A DNA stretch of 64,000 nucleotides from Armigeres subalbatus (lineage: Eukaryota; Arthropoda; Insecta; Diptera; Culicidae): NCBI RefSeq assembly GCF_024139115.2, contig NW_026942669.1:1-64000 (forward strand), given 5' to 3'. Below are positions 13,588 to 25,556 of this stretch, piece after piece. Both the position numbers and the translations under genes were made by a program. A model generated the notes under the pieces. The model searched no databases. It was not told the origin of the DNA and saw only the letters and a program-made list of their open reading frames with translations. How positions within the stretch are numbered: position 1 is the first letter of the stretch; each line of letters opens with the position of its first letter.

Positions 13588-14264
13588 TAGAATGAGTAAT
13601 GGCCAAAATACTATTTTTAGCGGGCTTGGCAGTCATATGGCTACTGCTTCTGCCTCATACGCAGGAGGTCGTGGGTTCAATCCCAGGTCCGTTCCATTAT
13701 CTTACTTTGTATCTTTCGCTATATTTCTCATGTTCTAGCAATCGCTAGAACTGGAAATGGACTTCCATACCGTTTCCATTACTATTCCTATACCTTCAAC
13801 TTCAGTATTCTAACAGTAATCTGCTAGAATTGGAAATGAACTATAGAGCTCGTTTCCTACATCCAATTAGAAATTCCATAATTTGCCTTCTCCTATCTAT
13901 CACATTGGCAGCTCGTTAACCAAGACGGACCTCTGCCTCTCCAACCTAACCCAGAAATTCCAACAAATTCCGCATGAACTCGTGGCAAGTGCAGAGGTAT
14001 ATTCGGCTTGCAGTGGGCGAGTGATTGCATCATCATTTCCTCCCTTCCTACATTGACTTGCATTCTGACGTGGCAGGCGCCAGTATGACCTAACAAATGA
14101 GATCACCAGTACTTGTACATTGAAGATGTGTGCTAGTCCCAAGCAAACATCTGTTGGCTCCCTGTGCAAGAACAGCTGATCTGGTCATAATGGAGTAGCA
14201 ACTACGAGCAGTCAATCAAGCTCAAGCTAAAGCTAGAATGAGTAATGGCCAAAATACTATTTTT
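13588..14264 (+). mobile_element. tRNA-derived SINE with a perfect 31-bp TSD
   Basis: The insert is 13619-14233. It starts with a tRNA-like promoter: an A-box-like TTGGCAGTCATATGG near 13626 and a B-box GGTTCAATCCC near 13676, with tRNA-like spacing. It ends in short repeats of the AAGCTAAAGC type. A perfect 31-bp direct repeat flanks it (13588-13618 and 14234-14264). The structure matches Feilai-type mosquito SINEs, but the family name is only my recollection. No protein is encoded, and the perfect TSD suggests a recent insertion. Confidence 0.82.
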
Positions 14265-14654
14265 TGTACAAAAAGCGCGTAAATAATCCCGCCATTTTTT
14301 TTGCACGTATTCTCAACCATTCTTGCATTCAAATGGAAATCTTGTCTTATCATTTTATAGTGAAAATTGACTATGGACTCAAAAGTTATGGCAAAAACAC
14401 TGTATTTTCATAATACACCAGAAAGTCACCGATGCCGCAGGTGGATTGTTCAGAGTCTTTTTTTCTAAATAATAGACTACACCACTGCAAGTAGAATAAA
14501 ACATAGATTTTTTAATTGCAGATTTAATTTTTATATGGTGATTCGATTATTCGGAGGATTTGATTATCCGGAGTGAAAATAAAATCGATACTCCGGGTAA
14601 TCGAGTCTGATCTGTATTTGGAAGATTCTGTACCAAATTAATTAAGTTATACTT

Positions 14655-14892
14655 CGGGGTTCAGCCAAAACGCACCAAGCGCCAACGAAAAATTACCCAT
14701 TTTTCTGCCCAACCTTTCGTTTAGCAGATTTAATTGATCGCAAATCGTATCGGATATCCCTCAATCCAATAAATGAGGATATCCTATTGCAAATGTACGC
14801 TTGAATTGATGAAACGATTTCCGCTGTCCTTGTACGAACAAAATATCACAAGTCAGTCAAAAAGCCGCTTGGTGCGTTTTGGCTGAACCCCG
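14655..14892. mobile_element. MITE, 238 bp
   Basis: Terminal inverted repeats of about 27 bp start CGGGGTTCAGCCAAAACGCA at both ends. No clear TSD was found. The interior is noncoding. Confidence 0.78.
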
Positions 14893-15324
14893 ACCATCTA
14901 ATACTGGCATGGCGATTACCTCTTTAGAGCTACCTACTGAATAGTACCAAGGCAGTCTCGATTAAAAGATTTAATCATGTCCTAGCTCTCATTTTACTGC
15001 TAAAATCAGCAAATAACCGTATTTTTTTACGGAAATTTGTTCTTCATTTTGCAGAGCTGCAGAAATAACGGCTATACAGATTCATCTCGGAATTCGGAAC
15101 GTTTTCCGGGGCACCAGGAAATACGTGGCAAGTAGACTGTTCCACATAATCCGGGACGGACTATAGCGACAAAAGTGAGGGTCATTTGGCATAACGGACA
15201 TATGGCATAATTTTTGTTTATTCATAAAATAAATGACAAGTCTCAGTGGTGCTGTAAAAAAACAGGAATAGTGAATATAACATTATAAAATACGCAATCC
15301 TTTCGAAGAAAGCATGCATTAGCC

Positions 15325-15800
15325 GAGTATAGAGCGCTTGCTCGGATGGTGGATGCAATCTCTTTTTTAACAGTAGGCATTTGCTCAGGTTAAGGCAATG
15401 ATGGATATTACCCTTTCTTAAAAAGTAGTTGCTCGCCCAGATTTAGGCAATGATGGATGTGATCCCTTCTTTAAAAGTAGACGCTTGCTCGAATTACGAC
15501 AATTGTGGATGTGATCTCTTCTTAAAATTAGGGCGTTCGCTCGGCATAAGGCAATGGTGGATGTGAGCTCTTTCTTTAAAAGTCGACGGATTAAGGCAGT
15601 GGTGGATGTGATCCCTTCATTAAAACTAGACGCTTGCTCGGATTAAGATAAGGGTGGATATGATCACTTCTTGAAAAGTAGGCATTTGCTCGCATTAGGC
15701 TAATGGTGGATGTCCGGATTAAAGCAATGGTGGAAGTGATCCATTCTTTAAAAGTGGGCATTTGCCCGCAAGATTGCAATGGGGGATTTGATCTCTTCTT
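15325..15800 (+). repeat. Minisatellite, ~52-bp unit, about nine copies
   Basis: The unit contains GGCAATGGTGGATGTGATCC, then TTCTTTAAAAGT and GCTTGCTCGG. Successive copies start about 52 bp apart (for example 15393 and 15445), with one shorter unit near 15697-15721. A related single unit may lie near 56570. Confidence 0.85.
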
Positions 15801-15855
15801 CAAAATTAAAAGTGATTGTTTTTATGAAAATAGAAGTTTGTTCAGAATACAGAAT

Positions 15856-16054
15856 ACAAGCGTCACAGAATCCAAAACTAAATTCACTCGCGTTTTCAAG
15901 GGCACACCACTCAATACGGAGGCAGTGGACAACTTTTGTTTTTATTGTTTCAGCTTTGCAGTGTCGCAGCATCCGTGGAATAATAAAAATGACAGTTGAG
16001 TGGTGTGCCCTTGAAAACGCGAGTGAATTTTGTTTTGGATTTCGAGATGCTTGT
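15856..16054. repeat. 199-bp hairpin with ~62-bp arms
   Basis: 15856-15917 and 15993-16054 are near-perfect reverse complements. A shared word is CTCGCGTTTTCAAGGGCACA. It resembles a small MITE inside the TIR element at 15179-16186. Confidence 0.85.
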
Positions 16055-16386
16055 CCTTAACAGTTCCAAATTATGCCAAATGACCCACTTTTTTGTTGCA
16101 GTTCAAAATTATGCCAAATGTCCGTTATGCCAAATGGCCTTTATGCTAAATTACTTTATGCCAAATGACTTTATGCCAAATGACCCAGACCCTGATGCCT
16201 ACATGCAGATAGCGTGAAAATGTTGTCAGCGCATCTCAAGGATATTATTGTTTAGGTTCAACTCCCACCGCAGCGCACTAAAGAATTTGTGAAAAAGTGA
16301 TGAAACGAAAAAAGGTTTTCATCTAGCAGTCACGATTTTCGTTTATCTTCCAAGGCTAACTCCATAAAAAAGTGATGGATGAAAAA

Positions 16387-16698
16387 TGCCCCTCACCATA
16401 AAAAACTCACAACGTAAAAAAAAGTCGAGTTTTGTATTGCAATCAACAGCTTTCATACTGCTTAGATCTGTTGAAAAGACCATTTTGGAAAGTTTTACAC
16501 ATTCAATAAATCTTCATGAATTTGGTCTAAAATTTACCTGCATACTTTATTCAAGATGTTAATTGAAATGGATGGGTGGCACTTTGAATCTGTAATACTT
16601 TTCAAAATGGTGAACAGATCTAATCAATATGAAATCTGTTGGAAATATTAAGCGATATTAGGCGATGAATATTTTCACGTTGTTTATGGTGAGGGGCA
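16387..16698. mobile_element. Probable MITE, ~312 bp
   Basis: The termini are TGCCCCTCACCATAAA and its reverse complement, with homology continuing to an AACGT word on both sides. The TSD is not certain and the interior is noncoding. Confidence 0.6.
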
Positions 16699-17342
16699 TA
16701 CTTTTGAAAATGGTGAATAGATCCAAAATAACATGTAACATATGTAATATGTCACCATAACATATGTTTTTTTTTTTTTGTAAAATTAAGCTAGATTCTC
16801 CCTATGGCATTTGGGTCACAATTATGTAGAATGAAATCAGTAGTGATTCAGTTTCATTTCAAATTTTCGATCACTATTCTTGTTTGAATCTGAAGCAAAA
16901 TAGAACGAACTCGCTGGTTTCCTCAAAACATCCTTTTAAAATTTTCAATTAAATGAAATCATTATGAGGCTGCCAAGAAAGGCGCCGTAATTGCAAAGCG
17001 GATTTATCCGTAGATAAATTGACAACTGACTTGTATGAAAAATTATTCTAGAACAGCTGCTGGGCAAATAAATGCTGCAGATTCATATTCAAAATGAGGA
17101 TAGCTGATTTTGCTCTTAGGCCGTTACATTTAATAAAAATTGTGTCCTACTGATGCCGGAAAGGTCAATAAATAATAATAAAAGGGTGATAAAAGCTAAA
17201 TATTAAAATGAAAAAAAATATCAAAAGCTTCCTCGGATTTGTTAAAGAATGTTTTGAAAATCCTTATAATTTTTCGATTTTTGTTGTCGCATCAAAACTT
17301 TATTTTCGAGAAAAAAAATTCTAGGCGGTGCAATTTTTTTAT

Positions 17343-18662
17343 ATTCAGCTTTCCACGCTCGCCATAATGGTGGATGCTATAAAAAGTTTGACAAGAACTG
17401 CTTCCCGACATTGAACTGAAATTTTCATCTAAGCAAACGTTGATATCCCCGTTACCAACGACATCCACTTGACAACATTTTGATGCCGAAATGTTCGTTC
17501 CAGATTTTCGAATGACCATTGACTATGCTACCACACCCCACATCTTTGTGTCCCAAATTTTCATAAATTGACATGATTGTCTCGATTGCTGTCGAATAGT
17601 GTAAAAGACCCACGAAAATTATTAAAAATTTCATAATTACTCAATTTTCTGATTAATATAAGAACTCACCGGGGATATTAGCAGAATTTAAGCGACCTTA
17701 ATACTAGGAAGTAAAAGGTGGTTTAGTGTTCCACTATATTCTACACTGCGAAGCGCTTGACATGTTCAACCGGATGTATGTTTCTGTATCAATTTCTACG
17801 CTAAACCTAGTTTTTATCAGTTTTCGGATCTAAAACATGGTCGGACAACATCAAACCATTTAAAAAAAATCAATCGGCATTCCAAAGCCTGCATGTCTAG
17901 TAAAGCTAACATCCGGATCCGATACAGCTGCAAATAATAAATTTGGAAAGTTAGGTACATTTTTCCCTTAGAAATACAATTGTTGAAGACGTTCCATCAT
18001 GCAGTTTTATATTATTTGGTGTTTCCGACTGTAGTATTTGTGAAGGATTTGTCAATAGGAGAATACGCAAAAAAATAGTGTAGAGAACGAACATGAAGCC
18101 GTTGGACAGCATTGGAGCAAAATCGTTCTCTGTTGGGCTGTGGGGGAACATATTTTGTATTTCTAAAAATTTGGAACACGAAGATGTGGGTTGTGGTGGT
18201 ATAGTCAAGGGTCATTCGAAAATCTGGAACTAACTGTTGGTTTCCAACTCCAAATCAGGAAAATTTCTGTCACCGAGTATTTTGGCTCAATCATATGACA
18301 TATTGTTGAGATTTGTCTGAAATGAGTAAAAAATTAGTAATTATTTTATTGATTTTAATGAAAATTTTCAAATCTTGCGCAAATCTCCTTGTTGATTCAA
18401 AAATAAACAAATGAATGTCGTTGGTAACGGGGATTATCAACGTTTGCTTAGATGTAAATTCCAGTTCAGTGTATTTATTGTTCGGGAAGTTCAGTTCGGG
18501 AAGCAGTTAAGAGCCCGCACATAGCATACGTTTGCGTTGCGTTTGACAGTTTTCCCATGGGAAATGTGTCAAACGCAACGCAAACGTATCCTATGTGCGG
18601 GGGTCTTTATTGTCAAAATTTTTATAGCATCCGCCATTATGGCGAGCGTGGAAAGCTGGATA
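17343..18662. mobile_element. Large imperfect foldback element
   Basis: The ends carry TTCCACGCTCGCCATAATGG and its reverse complement. Further arm blocks pair at 17380-17470 with 18420-18500, including CCCCGTTACCAACGACAT. A third pair is near 17500-17550 and 18180-18230. The right arm was later interrupted by the 97-bp element at 18510. No transposase was seen. Confidence 0.78.
18507..18609. mobile_element. 97-bp palindromic MITE, TTA TSD
   Basis: The element 18510-18606 has ends AGAGCCCGCAC and AGACCCCCGCAC read inward and TIRs of about 36 bp meeting near a CCCATGGG centre. The 3-bp TTA duplication (18507-18509 and 18607-18609) fits the TWA preference of PIF/Harbinger elements. The other arm of the surrounding foldback, near 17380-17400, lacks this sequence and serves as an empty-site reference. 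Confidence 0.82.
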
Positions 18663-19184
18663 CTTGTATCGACCTTATTTGACTCTAAAATGTTAAACAA
18701 AATCATTTCCTCTGCGGATTTTTTTTATTTCTTTTTTTGCATTATCTATATAATGCTAAAAAACTTTTAATGAAAATTCCGCGGAAATTTCGTTTCGTTT
18801 CGTAAAATTTCGAATCAAATGGACCCGGATTTCGTTTCGTTTCTAAGTTTCGGAAGAAAATTTGAATTTCGTTTCGTTTCGTTCCGATCCAACAGTACCA
18901 TTTCTAATTTCGTTTCGTTTCGTTTCGTCGGGAAAAATTGTATTATCGCATACCCTTATCTTCGAGTGGTAAGTACAGCAGATAAGCTCAATGCGTCGAG
19001 AATGTTTCCCACACGAAAAAATCCTAGGCCGCACCGAGAACCGAACTCGCCATCTCCGGATTGACCCTTTGTCTTTGCTTGCAAGGCTAAATGGAGACCC
19101 AAGCCATAGATATAAAATGGAAAATATCTTCGTGATTCGCAATACATAAGGCACTGCGAGCCTTTATTATAAAAATCGAACATT

Positions 19185-19272
19185 GTTCCTTGCGACAAAA
19201 TGATAACTTTCGTGATTATTTTTCAAGGCTTCCACAGATGTGTAAAATTTATCCGCAGTACAAATAGCACGT
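19185..19272 (-). repeat. Dispersed repeat copy (pairs with 56220-56308)
   Basis: This 88-bp segment is the reverse complement, with scattered mismatches, of 56220-56308. A shared word is CCGCAGTACAAATAGCACGT. The family is not identified. Confidence 0.75.
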
Positions 19273-19421
19273 AGCTTTTTTCTGGAGGTATGTTTTTCTT
19301 AGGTGACTATCTGGCGCTTATTTTTTGTCTGGATTAAAAATGAGCGCAGGAGTAGATTTTTTATGCACGGTACAATAATTTATTTATTAGAGACGCCAAT
19401 GGATTTTGAATTTCGTTTCAA

Positions 19422-19543
19422 TATTAGGGCAATTTGCCAAATGTTGAACGGCTAATTTTATCACCTATTTTTGAACGCACGTGTGGGTATTTCTGGCTGA
19501 AGCGAAAAAAACAGCCGTTCAACATTTGGCAATTTCCCTATTA
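19422..19543. mobile_element. 112-bp MITE with TATTA TSD
   Basis: The element 19427-19538 has ~27-bp TIRs sharing GCCAAATGTTGAACGGCT. The TATTA flanks (19422-19426 and 19539-19543) are identical. No protein is encoded. Confidence 0.82.
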
Positions 19544-22489
19544 GAGAAAAGACTATAAATTGTAAAAGTAATTGGCAAATCGCATAAATATAAACCTTAC
19601 TGATCGACAGCGTCACTTACTGATATGTGAATGCCATTTATGAATAACTAACACAATTCAATTGGGTTGGGATCCTCCATAGCCTAGCGCCAATATGCGT
19701 GGCTACAAAGCAAAACCACAAGCCGCATGAACACTAAACGGCTAATCGACAATGTCCCATTGGGGAATGTAATACCAACAAAGAAGAAGAAGTTAACACA
19801 ATACGCTATGTCAAAGACAATCAAGAAGATGCAAATGTAAATGAGCTCCATTTTGACAAGTGGCCGAAACATAATCCTTGGTCAACGCAAAATGCTATAA
19901 GAACCCGAGGCGAGGCGTTCAATATATTGATATGTAAGTAATACTAAAAAAAACTGTGACCTTCCACCACACGTCAAGACGACTATGACAGTTGATTCAA
20001 AAGTATGAGATTGCTAATGTCGTTCCTGTTCGCGTGACCAACATCTAGGTTACTTTGCCCAATTGAAACTTGTTGAAGCATAATTTGACAATATAATTTA
20101 AATGGCTACAGCGCCACTAGCGTTCTAGTACTTATGCTTCACGACTATGGCTGATATCCCAAGAAAAAAAAGTCAGCTACGTGGAAATCGCAATGCAAAT
20201 CGTATTGAATATTTACATAGATATCCATCCAAGATCACGTCATCCCTTAGTGTCTCCTTGCGCGGCCAGAAACTGAAAAATGATCGATTTCATGTTTAGT
20301 TTTTCGCACGGTGCCGCCTTCTTCGCCCAACCGAGCCACATTTAACAAGATCGAAAACATAGCCATCAGAAGCATCGCAGTTGGCTGTTGTGATGAAATG
20401 GAAAGTGAAACGAATCACCATGGCGTCGAACTAACAACTACGGGCGGGCGAGCCGTCTTGGCGCTGCCACACACGGGTGGGTTGCGTGCGAGTAGATGAC
20501 GCGCCTGGTTGAGGCACTGCTGGAATGCTGGAGTGTGGTTTACCTTTAGGTAACCCAAGATATCACCATCACTGGAAGAAAGTCTATCCAGTTTCACACA
20601 GCAACTCCAATTTCGCGCACATGAGAAGTGAATTAGCTATGGGAAATTGGCAAGGCCCACCCGCAGTAGTGAAGTGTTAATTGGAAACGTAATGCGATAC
20701 CTTGGGAAACTGCCACGGAGGAGCGACAAGTCAATGTCTAACAAACCGGAGAATGATCTTGACAAAATGAACACTGATCACCGTTCGATCAATGAAGGGG
20801 GCGGTCATGGATTCTAGCTTACCCAGTAACCTGGATCTGCAACCGACAGCGGTTCGCACCGACAACCCTCTATCAACCGAAGAACGTGTGTCAAAGCCGC
20901 CGAGCGCACCTTCAATTAAAGTTTCCCGTCGGTTGTGCGGTTACTTGCTCCGCAGACTACCGCTGGCCAAGAAATCAATCAACCGAAGTAGGCTCTCCTG
21001 TCCATCCTATTGCCCATTGAATCGATTGCTTTGATGATTATTGTTATTATATAAAACATGTGAGAGGTGAAATGTGTTTCTGTGAACCAGCAAGTTGCAA
21101 AACTAAAGAAAACACGGAACGCAGGGTCTTAGACAGCGCCACGCCTCCCCAATGCGAAAGAGTTTGTCGGCTCTGCATCTCTCGACGGTTCTTTTGAAGA
21201 TTGACTGATGCCGCCACGACCGACCATGCAATGATAACTGGACTGATGGAACTAGAGGCTGTGGTTTACTGTCCCAATGACGTTTGCATGTGGCGTGAGA
21301 AGTCAAAGCTGACAGAATGGGGGGAGGAACATCCATCATCCCCATTAATAGGTTATCATTCAAACTGTTGAAGTTAATATTATGGCATTCTATGGTAGTT
21401 GTGTACTTCTTGAACCGTATTTGAGCCGATTGGAACCGGTAGACGGATTTACCGGGTACTGGTTCAACAGTCAATCTTAGGAAACCCATCATGCTGCATA
21501 TCTAACTTCATGGCTTCAAAAGTTGTTGCATTCTATTATTTTTTTGTGCTTCTTGTTCTATTGGATCCGATATTCTTGTTGACCGTGCAGTGGATCAAGG
21601 CTCAGTTTTGGACAATACTCAAATTCAATCATGAGGTTATTAAATTTCATGATATTATAAAAGTGGCATTTTAGTAGTGATAGTTTTGTACTTCCTGAAC
21701 CGATTGGAATTGTTTACAACGGTAAATAGGTGAACCTGGGTACTTATGCATAGGTCAATTTTGGGAAATAGGCAAGCACAGCATCCAGTTAGCTTGGCGA
21801 ACAATACCGCCGCGCTGCCAATTCGGAGACGGCTATTGCGATCTCGGTCCGGTCCAGGATGTTTTCGGGTGGAAAATAATCTAGGCATAGTGTTCATTGC
21901 AAACAGTGGGCATAGAAAACTTTTCAATGAATTACTGCAATAATGTAATGCAGTTAATTTCCAGTTAGAATGTGGAGTTATTAAAAAAGAAGAAGACAAT
22001 CGTGTGTCATAGGAAACATCATGTTTTCAAAAGTTATTGCATTATACCTTTGTATTTTCTGGGTAAAATATTTCTCCATTTGAACCAGTACAACAAGTCC
22101 AATGGGTTCAAATATTGTCCACGAAGTGGAACACTACATGTCTACCGGTTCCAATCGGTCCAAATATGGTCCAGAAAGTACAAAACTATCATAGAATGCC
22201 ATAACTTATGAAATCATGAAGTTTGATGTGTCGCACGATAGTATTCGCCGATTTCCGTAAAGTGACCCCGTAACAGGTCCAGAATACAGGCCATATTTTG
22301 GACCGATCAAATTCCTGATAGCTTCTGCGTCGTTTCCGAACGAAATATCTAAAATAATCATTTCCGAAGTATGCGTACTGATAAATAACCAATAGTGCAC
22401 ACCCATTTTATATCCGGAATAACTCTGTAATCGAGTGGCCTAGAACTTGAATACATTTCGGATCTTTTGGTGAAAGTTGCGATAAAAAT
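19544..22489. other. No gene seen; diffuse dispersed repeats
   Basis: 20300-21050 is somewhat less AT-rich, but its frames of 60-80 codons match nothing I recognise. Around 21340-21480, 21680-21740 and 22080-22200 recur words such as TACCGGTTCCAATCGG and ATAGAATGCCATAA in both orientations, indicating degraded repeats. Confidence 0.5.
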
Positions 22490-22708
22490 GTTAAAAACCC
22501 TGATTAATCCACCTAGCGGTGATGGTGCCTTTCTCGTGTATTATAAAAATCGTATTTTGGCCATTACTCTTGAGCCCATAGTCCGATCTGGTAAATTTTC
22601 AATAGGAAACAATTGGAGAGTATTCTGCGTCGAATGTAACTTGCGAGTAAATCGGTTGAGGATAAGTGCCTGAAAAATGAGTGACATTTTTTTGGGTGGG
22701 TGCACACA

Positions 22709-22741
<33 letters not shown>
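22490..22741 (+). repeat. Left part of a (CA)n-containing repeat family, copy A
   Basis: It begins TAATCCACCTAGCGGTGATG, continues through TTTTCAATAGGAAACAATTG and ends in a (CA)n tract (22703-22741). An inverted copy lies at 30741-31400. The right part of copy A appears to resume after the second R1 element at 29444, so the R1 pair sits in its microsatellite. Confidence 0.75.
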
Positions 22742-22743
<2 letters not shown>

Positions 22744-25440
22744 CACGTTGGACGATTGATCAGTTCAACCGGATGCTGGATAAGGTAGCAGAGGAACTTA
22801 TCGACAGAAGGCCAGTCGTCATTGCTGGGGACTTCAACGCCTGGGCAGTAGAGTGGGGCAGTCGAAGCACTAACCCTAGAGGTTGGAGTCTACTAGAAGC
22901 ACTTGCCAGGCTCAATGTAGACTTGATTAATGAAGGTTCGACGAGCACATATCGAAGGGATGGCAGAGAGTCCATCATCGATGTTACCTTCTGCAGTCCT
23001 GCCTTAGCAAGGAACACGAACTGGAGAGTCTGCGAGGACTATACGCATAGCGACCATCAAGCGGTCCTGTATTGTGTCGGAGGGAGGGTACACTCGGAAC
23101 CACGCGAAAGCAGTATCAAGGAGCGAAAGTGGAAGACAGAATCCTTTGACAAGGATGTGTTTGCCGAAGCAATGCAATTTGAGCGCAATCTTCAAAATCT
23201 GAGTCCAGACGAGCTGGTTGCAGCATTGACCCGAGCCTGCGATGCAACCATGCCGAGAAAGGTACAGCCACAGTATGCACGTAGGCAAATCTATTGATGG
23301 AATGAAACGATCGCAGAACTCCGTCGTAGCTGTTTTCCAGCAAGGAGGAGGATGCAGAGAGCCCGCAGCGATGTAGAAAGAGAAGACCGCAGACCAGTGT
23401 TTAGGGCGGCTAAAGCCGCTCTCAATAAGGAAATTAGGTTCAGTAAGGCAGCTTGCATGAAAGAGCTCTGCCACAACGCGAACGCAAACCCATGGAGGGA
23501 TGCATACAGGTTCGCTATGGCTAAGATTAAAGGCCCAGTGATACCGCTAGAGAGGAGCCCAGAAAACTTAAAGCAATTATTGAGGAACTGTTTCCGCATC
23601 ACGAAGCACCAGTCTGGCCCCCCACACCGTATGGTGAGGACAACACCAGTAGAGATGAAGCCCGTGTCACTAACCTTGAACTAGTTACGGCAGCAAAAAG
23701 CCTAAAAACTAATAAGGCTCCGGGACTAGATGGTATCCCCAATCTGGTCTTGAAAACGGCGATCCAGGTCAACCCGGACATGTTTCGCACCACATTGCAG
23801 AATTGCATAGACGAAGGAAACTTTCCCGAGTGCTGGAAGCGGCAAAAGTTAGTACTGTTGCCGAAGCCGGGTAAGCCACCCGGAGATCCATCGGCCTACA
23901 GGCCTATTTGCCTGCTAGACACGGTCGAAAAACTCCTTGAGAGAGTCATCCTTAACAGGCTGGTAATCCACACAGAAGGTGCAAACGGATTATCAAGCAT
24001 GCAGTTCGGGTTTCGGAAGAGCAGGTCCACAGTTGACGCCATCCGGATAGTCGTCGAAGCAACTGAAGCAGCCAAGAAGCAAAAGAGGAGAGGAAACCGC
24101 TACTGCGCTGTGGTAACCTTAGACGTGAAAAATGCGTTCAACAGTGCCAGCTGCCCGAGCAGCACAAATCAGACGTAACTGGTTACAGCAACTTCATTGT
24201 GACTGAATCTGGTCATATATGAGTTGCACTAACCTATGTGAAACATGTGTGCTGCTAGGGTGGGAAGCAATAGCCAGCTCCCTACACAGAATGGGGGTTC
24301 CAGGGTGCCTGTGCAGAATTCTGAAGAGTTACTTCGAGAATAGGACGTTGGTCTAGGAAACACACGAAGGCCTGAAGAGAATATGCATAACAGCGGGTGT
24401 TCCCCAAGGCTCCATTCTGGGGCCGACGTTGTGGAACGCGATGTACGATGGGCTGTTGCAGCTAACACTACCAAGAGGTGTGAAGATCGTTGGGTTTGCG
24501 GACGACGTGGCTCTCATGGTATTCGGTGAAACAATAGAAGAGGTAGAAGTACGAGCAGGGCAGGCGATAGAAATAATCGAAAACTGGATGTGCGGAAAAA
24601 AGCTGGCATTGGCCCATCACAAAACCGAAGTGATGATGATCAGCAACCGAAAGGCAGTACAGCATAGTACGATTACGGCCGGAGAAGCCACCATCGCCTC
24701 AAAGCGAGAGGTAAAGCACCTCGGGGTAATGATCGACGACCGGCTCAATTTCAATAGCCACGTTGATTATGCTTGCGAGAAGGCAACTAAAGCGATCTCA
24801 GCGTTGACCAGAATCATGTCAAACAGTTCCGCGATTAGTAGCAGTAAGAGAAGACTCCTGGCCAGCGTATCTACGTCAATTCTCAGATACGGAGCTCCTG
24901 TCTGGGCGGCTGGTGTAATCACGAGGAGGAACCTTACTCGGCTCAATAGCACCTATAGGCTGATGGCCATGAGAGTGGCAAGTGCATACCGTACCATATC
25001 GATGGATGCGGTCTGTGTCATAGTAGGAATGACCCCCATAAACATCTTATTGGAGGAGGACTGTGAGTGCTACAGACTGCGAGGAACGGTTGGTGCTCGC
25101 ATGATTGCGAGAGCCGATTCGATGAGGAAGTGGCAGCTGGCTTGGGACAGTAGTTCGAAAGGAAGGTGGACACATCGGCTCATTCCGAACCTGTCGCTGT
25201 GGGTGGATAGAAAACACGGGGAAGTGAACTTCTTCCTGACACAATTCTTGTTTTGATGTTTTCGGACGTATCTGCACAGATTCGGACACGCAGAGTCCCC
25301 CCTTTGCCCGGCCTGTCCGAACTGCGAGGAGACACCGGAGCACGTGTTTTCGACTGTCCTCGTTTCAGGACAGAGCGAAGTGTGCTCTCAGTAGGCAGCG
25401 CTAGTAATATAAACCCCGAGAACATCGTGCAAGATTGAGA
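22742..25440 (+). pseudogene. R1-like ORF2 (endonuclease-reverse transcriptase), broken
   Basis: The APE-type endonuclease shows VVIAGDFNAWAVEWGS and SIIDVTF with YTHSDHQAV. The RT shows APGLDGIPNLV, SAYRPICLL, FGFRKSRSTVDAI, GVPQGSILGP and the catalytic block VGFADDVALM. A Cys/His region near 25300 has CPACPNCEETPEHVF. Breaks are an in-frame TGA at 23295 (W expected), a frameshift near 23600-23680, a 109-bp insertion at 24152-24260, a TAG near 24355 and a frameshift near 25250. The product would act in target-primed reverse transcription. It cannot be functional. Confidence 0.88.
24152..24260. mobile_element. 109-bp insertion in the R1 RT domain
   Basis: It splits the RT coding line between NSAS and WEAIA. 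Its ends, CCGAGCAGCACA and the inverted TGTGCTGCT, form short inverted repeats, suggesting a MITE. No clear TSD was found. Confidence 0.6.
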
Positions 25441-25556
25441 ATACGTGGAATGAAATAGGAAGAGCAGTAACGCAGATCATGAAATCGCTGCAGCGAAAAT
25501 GGCGTGAAGACCAGAGGGTATCTGGAAGCGATCATAATAGCACGGTCGGTTACGGG

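Larger units (their letters stand above)
15179..16186. mobile_element. TIR element with GGGTCATTTGGCATAA ends
   Basis: The left end (from 15179) is GGGTCATTTGGCATAA. The right end is an array of the mirrored word TTATGCCAAATGACC, repeated five or six times with variation (16065-16186). A related array lies at 58219-58371. Inside are a ~52-bp tandem array and a 199-bp hairpin. No transposase was seen. Confidence 0.7.
10346..18966. mobile_element. 8.6-kb composite with hAT-like ends and 8-bp TSD
   Basis: The 8-bp word TCTTCGAG flanks both ends (10346-10353 and 18959-18966). Read inward, the left end is TAAGCATATGCGGTA and the right end TAAGGGTATGCGATA. Both sit next to AAATTTCGTTTCG-type subterminal repeats (10370-10560 and 18770-18940). 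TIR start and TSD length fit hAT. No transposase frame was found inside. The interior holds a SINE (13619-14233) and several hairpin elements, so the length reflects nested insertions into a smaller founder. The alternative is two separate ends that share a TSD by chance, which is unlikely given the matching subterminal repeats. Confidence 0.7.
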
